Assembly: GCA_003645845.1 (NCBI GenBank)
Contig: QNCV01000024.1
Coordinates: 1 to 15,959, forward strand
From: Fidelibacterota bacterium
Lineage (GTDB): Bacteria > Fidelibacterota > UBA2242
Direction: 5' to 3'
Length of the DNA: 15,959 nt
The notes beneath the pieces were generated by a model. That model had not been told where the DNA came from and did not search any database. It saw nothing but the letters and a program-made list of their open reading frames with translations. Position numbers and translations under genes: made by a program. Below are positions 1-7,887 of the stretch, piece by piece. Numbering within the stretch: position 1 is the first letter of the stretch; every line of letters begins with the position of its first letter.

Positions 1-2
1 AT

Positions 3-27
3 ATCGGCGAGTCACTTTAAGGCCGAT
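3..27 (-). repeat. Inverted repeat after the TPR gene, possible terminator stem
   Basis: A perfect 6-base inverted repeat (ATCGGC at 3-8, GCCGAT at 22-27) encloses a 13-base loop and starts at the stop codon of the TPR gene. Its position right after the last gene fits a terminator hairpin. The stem is short and the loop long, and the T-run that would confirm it would lie beyond the window edge. It could equally be chance. Confidence 0.25.
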
Positions 28-1391
28 TATTCCTCTTCCATTTTCAGTTTTATAATCTTAGCGCGCTCTTTTTCGATACGGGCGGGATTTTTCGATTTTT
101 TCTCTAATTCATCCAGCAACTGGAGCGCTTCGTCGTATAGCTTCTGTTTTTTAAATACCTCAACCAGGGTAAATGTGGGAACCGGAATTTTGAGTTCGAC
201 CCTACTACCGTTGGACTTTATCCCGGATGGCTTTGGAGATGTTTTCTGAGATTCGGAAATCTTTTTTCCTTCAGTTTGAGTCTCCGGTGCCCGGCTCAAG
301 GGTTTAACATCTTCGTTTTTTTGCTCATCCTTATTCGTCGCTCCGGTAAAACCGATTTCTTTTTGTATCTCTTCCGGTTTCTTTTTGGAATCACTCTCCT
401 CTTTGAGAGGAACCGTATATTTTACATTTGGTTTTCGTAACGGTTCGTCCTCCTTTGGCGGTGGTTCCGGGGCTTCCACAACCGGGAGTGTCCAGTTTTC
501 CTTTTGCACCTCTGCCAATGGTTTGGTTTTCAGTTTTGAAAACATTTCATTAATTGCCGAAGGTTTTGCTCCGGACAATTGTGACGGAGCTGCCTGCTCT
601 TTTTCCGATTCCGGTAATTCCGGCGGAGATGGTGCCGGTTCGGAAGATGGTTCTTCTTTCGGCTGCGGAGAGAGGGAAGGTTCAGGCTCTGCTTCGGCTT
701 TTGCCTGGGGCTCAGACTCGGGTTCCGGCTCACTGTCAAAGTCTGCTGGTTCAGCGGAAACTGCTTCGGATTCGACAGATTTGATTTCCTCCGGTTCCTC
801 GCCTGAATATGGTTCGGTCTCTTCATCTTCCGGTATCATTGGACCCAGATGGGCTTCCTCTTCACTGAGTGCCGTGGTCGGTTCCGCTTCGGATTCGGCA
901 ATTTCAGGCTTTTCCCCGGCAGGTGTTCGGGATGCCGTTTTGTGAATGATTATTTCAGGAAGATGAATATCTCTCAAGCCCTCGTAATCAGCATTTTCGG
1001 AAATGTGTCCGGACTCCGTGACCGCGGCGTCATCAAGAGGATTCAGAAAATGTATCTTTTCATAGCATGCTTTCAGGACACCGGGGGGCAGTTTATCTCT
1101 GCCGATTTCAATCAGCAGATGATAGGCATCGAGAAAACCGTTATCCAGATCAACAGTCTGCTTTAGATGTTCAATGGCATGGTCAATTTCTCCGGACTTA
1201 ACTTCGGCCAGCGCCAGCAGATAATATCCGTAAGGTGAACGGGGATCATCTAATATGATTTTCCGGCAAAGCTCAATGGCCTCATTTATCATGTCGTTCT
1301 GAATATTCAAATCGGCTAACAAGGGCATCAGCCGGCTGCCTTCCCGGGAATCCAGATACGATTCCAAATCGGATTTATTCTGCAGATTCAT
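27..1391 (-). CDS. TPR-repeat protein with long acidic Pro/Glu/Ser-rich linker
   Basis: 454-residue protein of unknown specific function. Residues about 15-120 look like two to three tetratricopeptide helices (for example INEAIELCRKIILDDP, then GEIDHAIEHLKQTVDLD), which normally mediate protein-protein contacts. Residues about 155-400 are low-complexity, rich in Glu, Pro, Ser and Lys, and very probably disordered. A last helical pair (about 407-454, with LVEVFKKQKLYDEALQLLDEL) again resembles a TPR unit, of the kind found at the end of many FCB-group TPR proteins. There is no signal peptide or membrane segment, so it is probably cytoplasmic. The ATG start has a strong Shine-Dalgarno sequence. 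It lies 84 bases after radC, so it may be the last gene of that operon or separately expressed. Existence is secure; a role as a scaffold is only inference. Confidence 0.85.
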   Translation of the reverse strand: MNLQNKSDLESYLDSREGSRLMPLLADLNIQNDMINEAIELCRKIILDDPRSPYGYYLLALAEVKSGEIDHAIEHLKQTVDLDNGFLDAYHLLIEIGRDKLPPGVLKACYEKIHFLNPLDDAAVTESGHISENADYEGLRDIHLPEIIIHKTASRTPAGEKPEIAESEAEPTTALSEEEAHLGPMIPEDEETEPYSGEEPEEIKSVESEAVSAEPADFDSEPEPESEPQAKAEAEPEPSLSPQPKEEPSSEPAPSPPELPESEKEQAAPSQLSGAKPSAINEMFSKLKTKPLAEVQKENWTLPVVEAPEPPPKEDEPLRKPNVKYTVPLKEESDSKKKPEEIQKEIGFTGATNKDEQKNEDVKPLSRAPETQTEGKKISESQKTSPKPSGIKSNGSRVELKIPVPTFTLVEVFKKQKLYDEALQLLDELEKKSKNPARIEKERAKIIKLKMEEE

Positions 1392-1397
1392 CTGTTA

Positions 1398-1404
1398 CTC
1401 CTTT
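1398..1404 (-). promoter_or_regulatory. Strong ribosome binding site of the TPR gene
   Basis: AAAGGAG lies 6 bases before the ATG at 1391. It is the best Shine-Dalgarno match in the left half of the window and fixes the start of the TPR gene. It suggests that the gene is translated independently of radC. Confidence 0.75.
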
Positions 1405-1475
1405 GAAAAACATCATTACCAGTGAATTTAGTATCAAATGCCGATAAAACCACAAATTTTTCCGATTGATGACCA

Positions 1476-2189
1476 TTACAATAATCCTTTATCAGCAAAA
1501 CTGCTGTATCGGTTTCCGGCAATGATAATGTGATCCAGCACCGGAATATTCATCATCTTGCCACTCTCAACCATTTGCCGGGTAAGCTGAATATCCTCCC
1601 GGCTGGGCTCCGGATTTCCGCTGGGATGATTATGAACCAGGATTACCGCCGCTGCCATGCCCATTACCGCTTCCCGGAAGACTTCCCGCGGCGTCACCAC
1701 GGATGCATTCAGAACACCTTCGGAAATAATACAATCTTTGATTAACCGGTTATTGCTTGCCAGCAGCAGTACCATGAAAATCTCTTTATTTAGATCGCAG
1801 AGACGGGGCGTATACAGTTTGGCGACTTCGGCGGATGAACGGAGAATCTTATCATCGGTTGATGATTCCTCAACCTGTAAACGCCGGGCCAGTTGAATCG
1901 CCGCCGCCACCGTAACCGCCTTGGTCTTACCGACTCCCTTGATTCCGAATTGCAGGATATCGTTATAATCGAGCCGGGCCAGCCGGGATAAACCACCTGC
2001 CCGACCGATCAATTCCCGGGCAACGTCCAGAGCCGATTTCGAACCCGCTCCGGAGCGAATCAAAATCGCCAGTAATTCTGCTTCACTCAGTTTCGTCGGC
2101 CCGTATTGCATTAGTTTTTCGCGGGGGCGCTCTGACTCCGGCCACTCGGTGATAGGCATTCTGTAATAGGAATTATCCCTGATCTTCAT
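1476..2189 (-). CDS. radC: RadC/DUF2466 family JAB-domain protein
   Basis: 237-residue RadC-family protein of near-normal family length. The N-terminal part (about 12-60) has the family hallmark RPREKL and LSEAELLAILIRSG. Residues about 63-93 form a helix-hairpin-helix-like segment (GIKGVGKTKA). The C-terminal MPN/JAB domain has EVFREA (169-174) and HNHPSG (186-191) followed by PSREDI. H186, H188 and D199 fit the metal-binding JAMM pattern. Despite the name, a DNA-repair role of this family is not established and its substrate is unknown. It starts 8 bases after the dtd stop codon and has only a weak ribosome binding site, which suggests translational coupling to dtd. A second ATG at codon 11 (MPITEW) is a possible start, but the upstream one fits the usual leader length. 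Confidence 0.93.
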   Translation of the reverse strand: MKIRDNSYYRMPITEWPESERPREKLMQYGPTKLSEAELLAILIRSGAGSKSALDVARELIGRAGGLSRLARLDYNDILQFGIKGVGKTKAVTVAAAIQLARRLQVEESSTDDKILRSSAEVAKLYTPRLCDLNKEIFMVLLLASNNRLIKDCIISEGVLNASVVTPREVFREAVMGMAAAVILVHNHPSGNPEPSREDIQLTRQMVESGKMMNIPVLDHIIIAGNRYSSFADKGLL

Positions 2190-2197
2190 ATCGCATT

Positions 2198-2644
2198 CTA
2201 TTTTAAACGACTGTCAAGCACAAAGGTTACCGGCCCCTCATTGACCAGATGAACATCCATCATTGCGCCGAAGCGACCGGTGGCGGTCGGCACCGATTCC
2301 TCCCGGCAACGTTGCACAAAATAATTGTAAAGCCCGGCCCCTTTTTTCGGTTCGGCCGCACGGATAAAACTGGGACGTCGGCCTTTGCGCCAGTCGCCGC
2401 AAAGCGTAAACTGTGAAACCACCAACAGACTGCCGTTAACATCTGTCAGCGAGCGATTCATTTTCCCGTTCTCGTCATTGAAAATGCGCAGATGGATGAT
2501 TTTGGAAATCAGGAAATCGGCATCCGCTTCGTTGTCATCCTGAAAAACGCCCAGCAGAACCACCAGACCATGGTCGATTCGACCCACTTCTTCATCGGCC
2601 ACAGTGACTGAAGCCTGTTTACATCGCTGAATAACGGCAATCAT
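2198..2644 (-). CDS. dtd: D-aminoacyl-tRNA deacylase
   Basis: 148-residue protein of standard DTD length. It hydrolyses D-amino acids (and glycine mischarged on tRNA-Ala) from tRNA, as a cytoplasmic chiral proofreader acting as a homodimer. The two diagnostic active-site motifs are present: SQFTL at 77-81, where the family's catalytic-site Ser-Gln sits, and NEGPVT at 135-140, the Gly-cis-Pro motif that excludes L-amino acids. The beginning (MIAVIQRCKQASVTV) is typical. Its ATG overlaps the TGA of dnaE by four bases (ATGA), so translation is coupled to the polymerase gene. radC follows 8 bases after its stop. Identification is firm. Confidence 0.96.
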   Translation of the reverse strand: MIAVIQRCKQASVTVADEEVGRIDHGLVVLLGVFQDDNEADADFLISKIIHLRIFNDENGKMNRSLTDVNGSLLVVSQFTLCGDWRKGRRPSFIRAAEPKKGAGLYNYFVQRCREESVPTATGRFGAMMDVHLVNEGPVTFVLDSRLK

Positions 2645-5600
2645 TTCTCCACCCAGACATTGTCGTCACCCAGCAGTTTGATGAGGGCCGCGATATACTT
2701 TTTATGGGGACTCACTTTCAATTTGCTCCTCACGATTTTTCGCAAATCATCAGAGTATTCCAGATGAATGATTAAGCTGCAATCACCGGCATTTATTTCC
2801 GACAATTTTTTTATTTCTGTCAGGCGATCATCGCTGAATGTCAGACTCGGTAGACGGATATGAACTTTCTTGGAATTTTTATCCATGTATCCATCAAGCG
2901 GGCAGATTTCTTCCGCAATGATTTTTCCGTCGTCACCGCCGCGACTGCTGACCTTTCCGTGCACAAAAACCGGTTTATCCAGGACTATAAATTCACGATA
3001 CTTTTCAAAAATATCCGCAAAAGTCAACACTTCTACGGTACCGTTCAGGCTTTCCAGCTTTAAAAATGCCATTTGGCGATTTTTACGATCCAGCAATTTA
3101 CGGATACCGGAGATCATGCCGCCCAGCTGAATCGGCGCTTTGTCCAGTTTGTTCAGGGGTTCGGTAAAATCATAATTGGAAAAGGAGTCTATTTCGGTTT
3201 TGTATTGCAATAACGGATGCCCGCTCAAATACATTCCCGCAGCCTCTTTTTCGCGGGTCCAGCGCTCATTATCATTCCAGGGAGAAACATCTGGGAGGTG
3301 AGGCTCCTGCATAACCGAATCGGGACCACCACTGCCGAAATCAAACAGGCTGACCTGATCGGTATTTTGCTCTTTCTGAATTCCATGGGCATACTGAATG
3401 GCGGCATCTACCGCCGCAAACTGCTGAGCCCGGGACCCTTCCAGACAATCGGCGGCGCCCGCCGCAATCAGACTTTCCAGCGCTTTGCGGTTAACACTCT
3501 TCAAATCAAGGGCGCTCACAAATTGAAACAGCGTCTGAAAGGGGCCGGATTTTTTTCGGGCGGAAACCACACATTCGGCCGCCCGCCCGCCGACATTTTT
3601 TATGGCGTTCAATCCATAGCGAATTCCACCGTCTTCCGGAGTAAAATTAACATCGCTGTGATTAATACTGGGTGGCAGTATCTCCGAACCCATGCTGCGG
3701 ACCTCGTTTGAAAGAATCACCACCCGGTCGGTGTTGTTCATTTCGCTGGTGAGGTTAGCGGCCATGAATTCAGCAGGATAGTGGGCTTTCAGATAGCCGA
3801 CCCGGTACGCCAGCACCGCATAGGCCGCCGAGTGGCTTTTATTGAAACCGTAGCTGGCGAATTTTTCAATTAATGCGTAGATCTCTTCAGCCAGTTTTTT
3901 ACCGATATTTTTTCGAACGGCACCCTCAATAAACTCCTTTTTAAGATTCTCCATCTCGGATTTTATCTTCTTACCCATAGCCCGGCGCATCTGGTCCGCC
4001 TTTGCCAGAGAAAAACCACCGATAACGCTGACAATCTGCATCACCTGTTCCTGATAAACAATTACACCATAGGTATCTTTCAGAATCGGTTCCAGATCGG
4101 GGTGAAGATAGGTAATTTTCGCACGTCCCTGTTTTCGGTCGATAAAATCTCCGATCATGTTCATCGGTCCCGGCCGGTAGAGCGCATTCATGGCGATTAA
4201 ATCTTCTATTCCGGAGGGTTTCAGTTTCTTCAGATAATCCCGCATACCGGCGGATTCAAACTGAAAAATACCGATTGTCCGTCCTTCGCCGAAAAGCGCC
4301 AGGGTTTTCGGGTCGTTTTCGGGAATATTTTTCAAGTCCAGTTCAATTCCCCGGGCCCGTAGCGCGGACAGTGTATTGTCGATAACCGTCAGGTTTCTCA
4401 ACCCCAGGAAGTCAACCTTCAGCAGACCGATTTTATCGATGCTCTTCATGTCATACTGTGTGGTCACATCACCATTTGAAGACCGGTAAAGGGGCACATA
4501 ATCGGTCAGAGCGCCGGGGGCAATAACCACCCCTGCAGCATGGGTCGAAGAATGCCGGTTCATTCCCTCAAGAACCAGAGAGATATCGAAAAGTTTGCGG
4601 TGTTCCTCATCCAGCTCGGCGGCCTCTTTAAGTTCACGGCTATTTTCGAGAGATTCGGCCAGTTTGATGTTCGGGCCCTCCGGAATCAGCTTGGCAATCC
4701 GGTCCACCTCGGGCAACGGCATGCCCATAACCCGCCCAACGTCGCGAATCACCAACCGTGCTTTCATTTTCCCGAATGTAATAATTTGTGTAACACTGTC
4801 GGAGCCGTATTTTTCTTTGATATAGTCGATTACACGACCCCGTTTTTCATCACAGAAATCGATATCAATATCGGGCATGGAAATCCGGTCAGGATTCAGA
4901 AACCGTTCGAAAATCAATTTATATTTCAGGGGATCAATATCGGTGATTTCAAGGGCGTAAGCCACAATGCTGCCGGCCGCCGAACCACGTCCGGGACCCA
5001 CCGGAATATCACTATCTTTCGCAAAACGGACAAAGTCCTGGACAATCAGAAAATACCCTGCAAAGCCCATTTTGCCGATAACGCCCAGCTCATAATCCGC
5101 CCGCTCCCGGATTTCAGGGGTAACATCGGAATAACGTTTTTTCAATCCGGCGTAAACCAGATCTTTTAAATAATCATCGGCGGTTTCGTATTTTTTGTCC
5201 GCCGGCAGAGGAAACCGGGGTAAAAAGTTTTTCCCGATATCCAGTTCCACATTACAGCGCTCGGCAATTCTGACACTGTTTTCGATAACCTCCGGATCAC
5301 CGGGGAACAGCGCCGCCATTTCATCATAGGACTTTAACCAGTATTCATGGGGTTCATAGCGCAAGCGGTCGGGGTCCTTCAACTCCTTACCTAAACCGAG
5401 GCAGAAATGGACATCGTGGGCCTCCCAGTGTTCCGCCCGGGAATAGTGCGTATCGTTGGTGGCTACTCTGGGCAGTCCGGTTTCATCCGCCATTTTTTTT
5501 GCAATGTTATACCAGCGTTCTTCTTCTTTCAGTCCGTGATTCTGAACCTCGAGGTAAAACCGGTCTTTAAAAATCCCGGCATAATCCAGAGCCGTTTCGG

Positions 5601-6072
5601 TTGCACGGTCAATGTCGCCTTTCAATGCCTGTCGCTGAATTTTCCCTTGAATGCAGGCTGAGGTTGCAATCAAGCCCTCATTATATTTAACCAAAAGTTC
5701 ACGATCCACCCGGGGGCGATAGTAAAACCCTTCCAGGTAGGCCAAACTGACCAGCTTGATCAGGTTTTTGTAGCCCTGATTATTCTCCGCCAGGAGCAGA
5801 AGGTGATTATACCCGCCACCGCCCTGGCTTTTGGGCTTTCTCTCAAACCGGCTGTGTTCCGCCACATACACTTCGCAACCGATAATCGGTTTTATGCCTG
5901 CCTTTTTGGCGGCAGTATAGAAAGGCACGACACTGAACATATTGCCGTGCTCCGTCAGTGCAACCGCCGGCATATTGAGTTCGCTGATCCGGTTTAACAG
6001 ACCGTCGATTGTCTGAGCGCCATCGAGCAGACTGTAATCCGAATGGTTATGCAGATGAACGAATGTTTTCAT
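2641..6072 (-). CDS. dnaE: DNA polymerase III subunit alpha (DnaE)
   Basis: 1143-residue replicative polymerase, full length for DnaE1. It begins with a PHP domain (about 4-210) that keeps HLHNHSDYS (H6, H8, H10), LTEHGNMF (40-46) and NDTHYS, so the metal site looks largely intact, unlike E. coli. The palm has PDIDIDF with D401 and D403, and the third catalytic aspartate is D554 in KVDFLGL. The fingers follow, then a helix-hairpin-helix region around 820-890, a beta-clamp-binding motif QVSLF (906-910), an OB fold around 983-1055 and a C-terminal domain. It lacks the inserted exonuclease of PolC. The ATG abuts the ubiA stop (TAAATG) and is preceded by AGGAAAG inside ubiA. The accA neighbour common in many bacteria is absent. 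Identification is certain. Confidence 0.98.
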   Translation of the reverse strand: MKTFVHLHNHSDYSLLDGAQTIDGLLNRISELNMPAVALTEHGNMFSVVPFYTAAKKAGIKPIIGCEVYVAEHSRFERKPKSQGGGGYNHLLLLAENNQGYKNLIKLVSLAYLEGFYYRPRVDRELLVKYNEGLIATSACIQGKIQRQALKGDIDRATETALDYAGIFKDRFYLEVQNHGLKEEERWYNIAKKMADETGLPRVATNDTHYSRAEHWEAHDVHFCLGLGKELKDPDRLRYEPHEYWLKSYDEMAALFPGDPEVIENSVRIAERCNVELDIGKNFLPRFPLPADKKYETADDYLKDLVYAGLKKRYSDVTPEIRERADYELGVIGKMGFAGYFLIVQDFVRFAKDSDIPVGPGRGSAAGSIVAYALEITDIDPLKYKLIFERFLNPDRISMPDIDIDFCDEKRGRVIDYIKEKYGSDSVTQIITFGKMKARLVIRDVGRVMGMPLPEVDRIAKLIPEGPNIKLAESLENSRELKEAAELDEEHRKLFDISLVLEGMNRHSSTHAAGVVIAPGALTDYVPLYRSSNGDVTTQYDMKSIDKIGLLKVDFLGLRNLTVIDNTLSALRARGIELDLKNIPENDPKTLALFGEGRTIGIFQFESAGMRDYLKKLKPSGIEDLIAMNALYRPGPMNMIGDFIDRKQGRAKITYLHPDLEPILKDTYGVIVYQEQVMQIVSVIGGFSLAKADQMRRAMGKKIKSEMENLKKEFIEGAVRKNIGKKLAEEIYALIEKFASYGFNKSHSAAYAVLAYRVGYLKAHYPAEFMAANLTSEMNNTDRVVILSNEVRSMGSEILPPSINHSDVNFTPEDGGIRYGLNAIKNVGGRAAECVVSARKKSGPFQTLFQFVSALDLKSVNRKALESLIAAGAADCLEGSRAQQFAAVDAAIQYAHGIQKEQNTDQVSLFDFGSGGPDSVMQEPHLPDVSPWNDNERWTREKEAAGMYLSGHPLLQYKTEIDSFSNYDFTEPLNKLDKAPIQLGGMISGIRKLLDRKNRQMAFLKLESLNGTVEVLTFADIFEKYREFIVLDKPVFVHGKVSSRGGDDGKIIAEEICPLDGYMDKNSKKVHIRLPSLTFSDDRLTEIKKLSEINAGDCSLIIHLEYSDDLRKIVRSKLKVSPHKKYIAALIKLLGDDNVWVEK

Positions 6073-6912
6073 TTAATACTTTCCTACAAAGATTGCCAGT
6101 AAACCGAAGAAGATGTCTGCTTTCAATAACGATGACAGACGGCCGCAATTATCAGGTGAGCTGTCCCGGCCAAGGGAATATAAAAAATATATGAGGGGAA
6201 TTTCAACCGCAAAAATCAGCACCAGCAAATAAAAAACACCATAGATATGCAGATAATAGGGAATCAGAGCGCCAATCATCAGCAAAATTGTCAAAAGAAA
6301 AACCAGACGCCTCGCCAGCGGGATTCCATACTGCAACGGAACTGTCCGTGCGGCGACCTTCCGATCGCCTTTTACATCCTGGATATCTTTAATGATTTCC
6401 CGGATCAGAGTGAACCCGAAAGCCAGGAAAAAGGGCGGTATTCCCCGGCCAATGTCCCCAAAAACTGCTCCGGCAAACAGGAACGCCATTCCCAGAACCA
6501 AGGCTACCGTCAGATTCCCCCAAAAGGGTCTGACTTTCAGGTACAGACTATAGATAATCATTAAAATGATCGCCAAACCTACGATAACCAGCAATTCGGC
6601 AGAAATAATCGGAATAACCAGAATAATGCCGGTTAAAAACAGAGCGACGGAAAATACCAGCGCGGCCTTCGGGGTAATCAGCCCCCGGGGAATGGGACGT
6701 CCCGGACGATTGACCCGGTCGATTTCCGCATCACAATAATCATTCAGCGCATTCCCGGCGCCGGTCAGCGCCCAGACGATTCCCAGGGCAAACAGCACCA
6801 ATTGCCACTCCGGAAAATCCTTCATCAGCGTCCCCGTTACCAAAACGGCAATTCCCCCCTGAAAAAGATTCAGGGGCCGCATCAAGCGAATGTATGCAAA
6901 TAGTTTTTTCAT
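6073..6912 (-). CDS. UbiA-family prenyltransferase, geranylgeranylglycerol-phosphate geranylgeranyltransferase-like
   Basis: 279-residue integral membrane protein with about eight to nine hydrophobic helices. Both Asp-rich Mg-pyrophosphate motifs of the UbiA superfamily are present: NDYCDAEIDRVNRPGRPIP (57-75) and REIIKDIQDVKGDR (171-184), plus YSLYLK (121-126). The opening MRPLNLFQGGIAVLVTG and the NRPxRPIPxG form resemble digeranylgeranylglyceryl-phosphate synthases, which attach the second prenyl chain to glycerol-1-phosphate in archaeal lipids and have relatives in FCB bacteria. The fit is less good to UbiA (4-hydroxybenzoate), MenA or CyoE heme O synthase, though a quinone or other acceptor cannot be excluded. 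It overlaps prmC by four bases (ATGA) and abuts dnaE, so it is an integral operon member. Family assignment is firm; substrate is inference. Confidence 0.9.
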   Translation of the reverse strand: MKKLFAYIRLMRPLNLFQGGIAVLVTGTLMKDFPEWQLVLFALGIVWALTGAGNALNDYCDAEIDRVNRPGRPIPRGLITPKAALVFSVALFLTGIILVIPIISAELLVIVGLAIILMIIYSLYLKVRPFWGNLTVALVLGMAFLFAGAVFGDIGRGIPPFFLAFGFTLIREIIKDIQDVKGDRKVAARTVPLQYGIPLARRLVFLLTILLMIGALIPYYLHIYGVFYLLVLIFAVEIPLIYFLYSLGRDSSPDNCGRLSSLLKADIFFGLLAIFVGKY

Positions 6913-7793
6913 GGACAGTGTTTCCCCAATACGATCCGGCTTTCGCCGGAATAGTCTCTGATTATCTCAATATCTCTTAAACCGGATTCATGAAAAATTC
7001 GGTGAACCTCTTGTTCCTGGTAAGTACCGCCAATCTCGGTTATCAGATAGCCGGCATCCGTAAGGTGGGTTTGTGCGAGACGGGTCAAACGCCGGTAAAA
7101 AATCAGGCCGTCTTTACCGGGATAAAGTGCAATCCGGGGTTCATTGTTTTTCACCAAATCCGTCAAATTGTTCCAGTATTCACCGGCAACATAGGGCGGA
7201 TTTGATGCAATAATATTAAACGGTTTTTCAGCAGGCCTATCATTAAGAATGTCCATTTTCTGAAACAGGATTCTGTCAGCAACCCCATTGTCAACGGCAT
7301 TCTGCCGTGCAACCGCCAGAGCCTCGGGGCTGATATCAATCGCACTTATGCGACAATTCCGACATGCAATCGCCATTGAAACCGCAATACATCCGGAGCC
7401 GGTGCCGACATCAAGCGCAGTAAGCGATTGCTGTTTGATATTTTCAATAATTTCTACAACCTTTTCCACCAGCAACTCCGTTTCCGGCCGGGGAATGAGT
7501 ACTGCGGGGTTTACCTTGAACCGATGTCCCATGAATTCCGTATAGCCCAGCAAATATTGAATGGGGATTCCCCGACTCCGTTGGATCAGAAGGGATTTGA
7601 AATCCGCAAGTTCGGTGGCAGTCAGCGGGCGCTCATGATTTAAATAGATTTCGAGCCGGGACAGATTGAGAACATGGCGTAACATCCACTCGGCCTCAAT
7701 CTGCGGTGATTCAACCCCTTTCTCGGAAAGATAGTTTCTCGACCATTTTAAAAGATCAACAATGCGCCATATTTTGCCATCAGAATTCTTCAT
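6909..7793 (-). CDS. prmC: Peptide chain release factor N5-glutamine methyltransferase
   Basis: 294-residue cytoplasmic SAM-dependent methyltransferase (HemK/PrmC) that methylates the glutamine of the GGQ motif in release factors RF1 and RF2. The N-terminal helical domain (about 8-90) contains GIPIQYLLG (75-83). PRPETE (101-106) starts the catalytic domain, DVGTGSG (128-134) is the SAM-binding loop, and NPPY (198-201) is the catalytic motif that holds the substrate amide. The length is typical. It lies directly downstream of prfA, which encodes its substrate. Its TGA overlaps the ATG of ubiA by four bases. The start has only a weak Shine-Dalgarno sequence and follows an 85-base gap with a weak promoter candidate. 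Identification is firm. Confidence 0.97.
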   Translation of the reverse strand: MKNSDGKIWRIVDLLKWSRNYLSEKGVESPQIEAEWMLRHVLNLSRLEIYLNHERPLTATELADFKSLLIQRSRGIPIQYLLGYTEFMGHRFKVNPAVLIPRPETELLVEKVVEIIENIKQQSLTALDVGTGSGCIAVSMAIACRNCRISAIDISPEALAVARQNAVDNGVADRILFQKMDILNDRPAEKPFNIIASNPPYVAGEYWNNLTDLVKNNEPRIALYPGKDGLIFYRRLTRLAQTHLTDAGYLITEIGGTYQEQEVHRIFHESGLRDIEIIRDYSGESRIVLGKHCP

Positions 7794-7802
7794 AATGATA
7801 CC

Positions 7803-7832
7803 GAAATTTAACAGCGTTTAATCCCTTTTCAA
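7803..7832 (-). promoter_or_regulatory. Weak promoter candidate before prmC
   Basis: In the 85-base prfA-prmC gap, TTG (7832-7830) is followed after 19 bases by TAAATTTC (7810-7803). This resembles the TTTG-N19-TAnnTTTG promoter of Bacteroidota with one mismatch in the downstream box. Read as sigma-70 type, it is TTGAAA, a 16-base spacer and TAAATT. The region is AT-rich, so chance matches are likely and the site is only 10 bases from the start codon. Confidence 0.2.
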
Positions 7833-7873
7833 GGAATAATATTGCTTTTATTTAAGACTGGCAGAAAATTAGC

Positions 7874-7887
7874 GGTGATTAATCACC
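7874..7887. repeat. 14-base perfect palindrome at the end of prfA
   Basis: GGTGATTAATCACC is a perfect dyad covering the stop codon and last residues of prfA. As RNA it could form only a 5-base stem with a TTAA loop, and no run of T follows on the minus strand, so it is a poor terminator. It could be a dimeric regulator site governing the prmC-ubiA-dnaE genes downstream, or chance. Confidence 0.35.

Noticed and set aside
530..826. 98-codon minus-strand frame overlapping the TPR gene in another frame
   Set aside because: Basic, Arg/Asn/Pro-rich product arising from the same low-complexity DNA in a shifted frame. No family resemblance and no separate start signal.
385..945. 186-codon plus-strand reading frame rich in Ser and Gly inside the TPR gene
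   Set aside because: It is antisense to the Glu/Pro/Ser-rich linker, whose GAA/TCC/CCG codons read as Ser/Gly/Phe codons on the other strand without stops. There is no good ribosome binding site, and its composition is purely a mirror of the linker.
4540..5169. 209-codon plus-strand frame within dnaE
   Set aside because: It lies fully antisense to the conserved polymerase core, with no protein-like motifs and no promoter or ribosome binding site.
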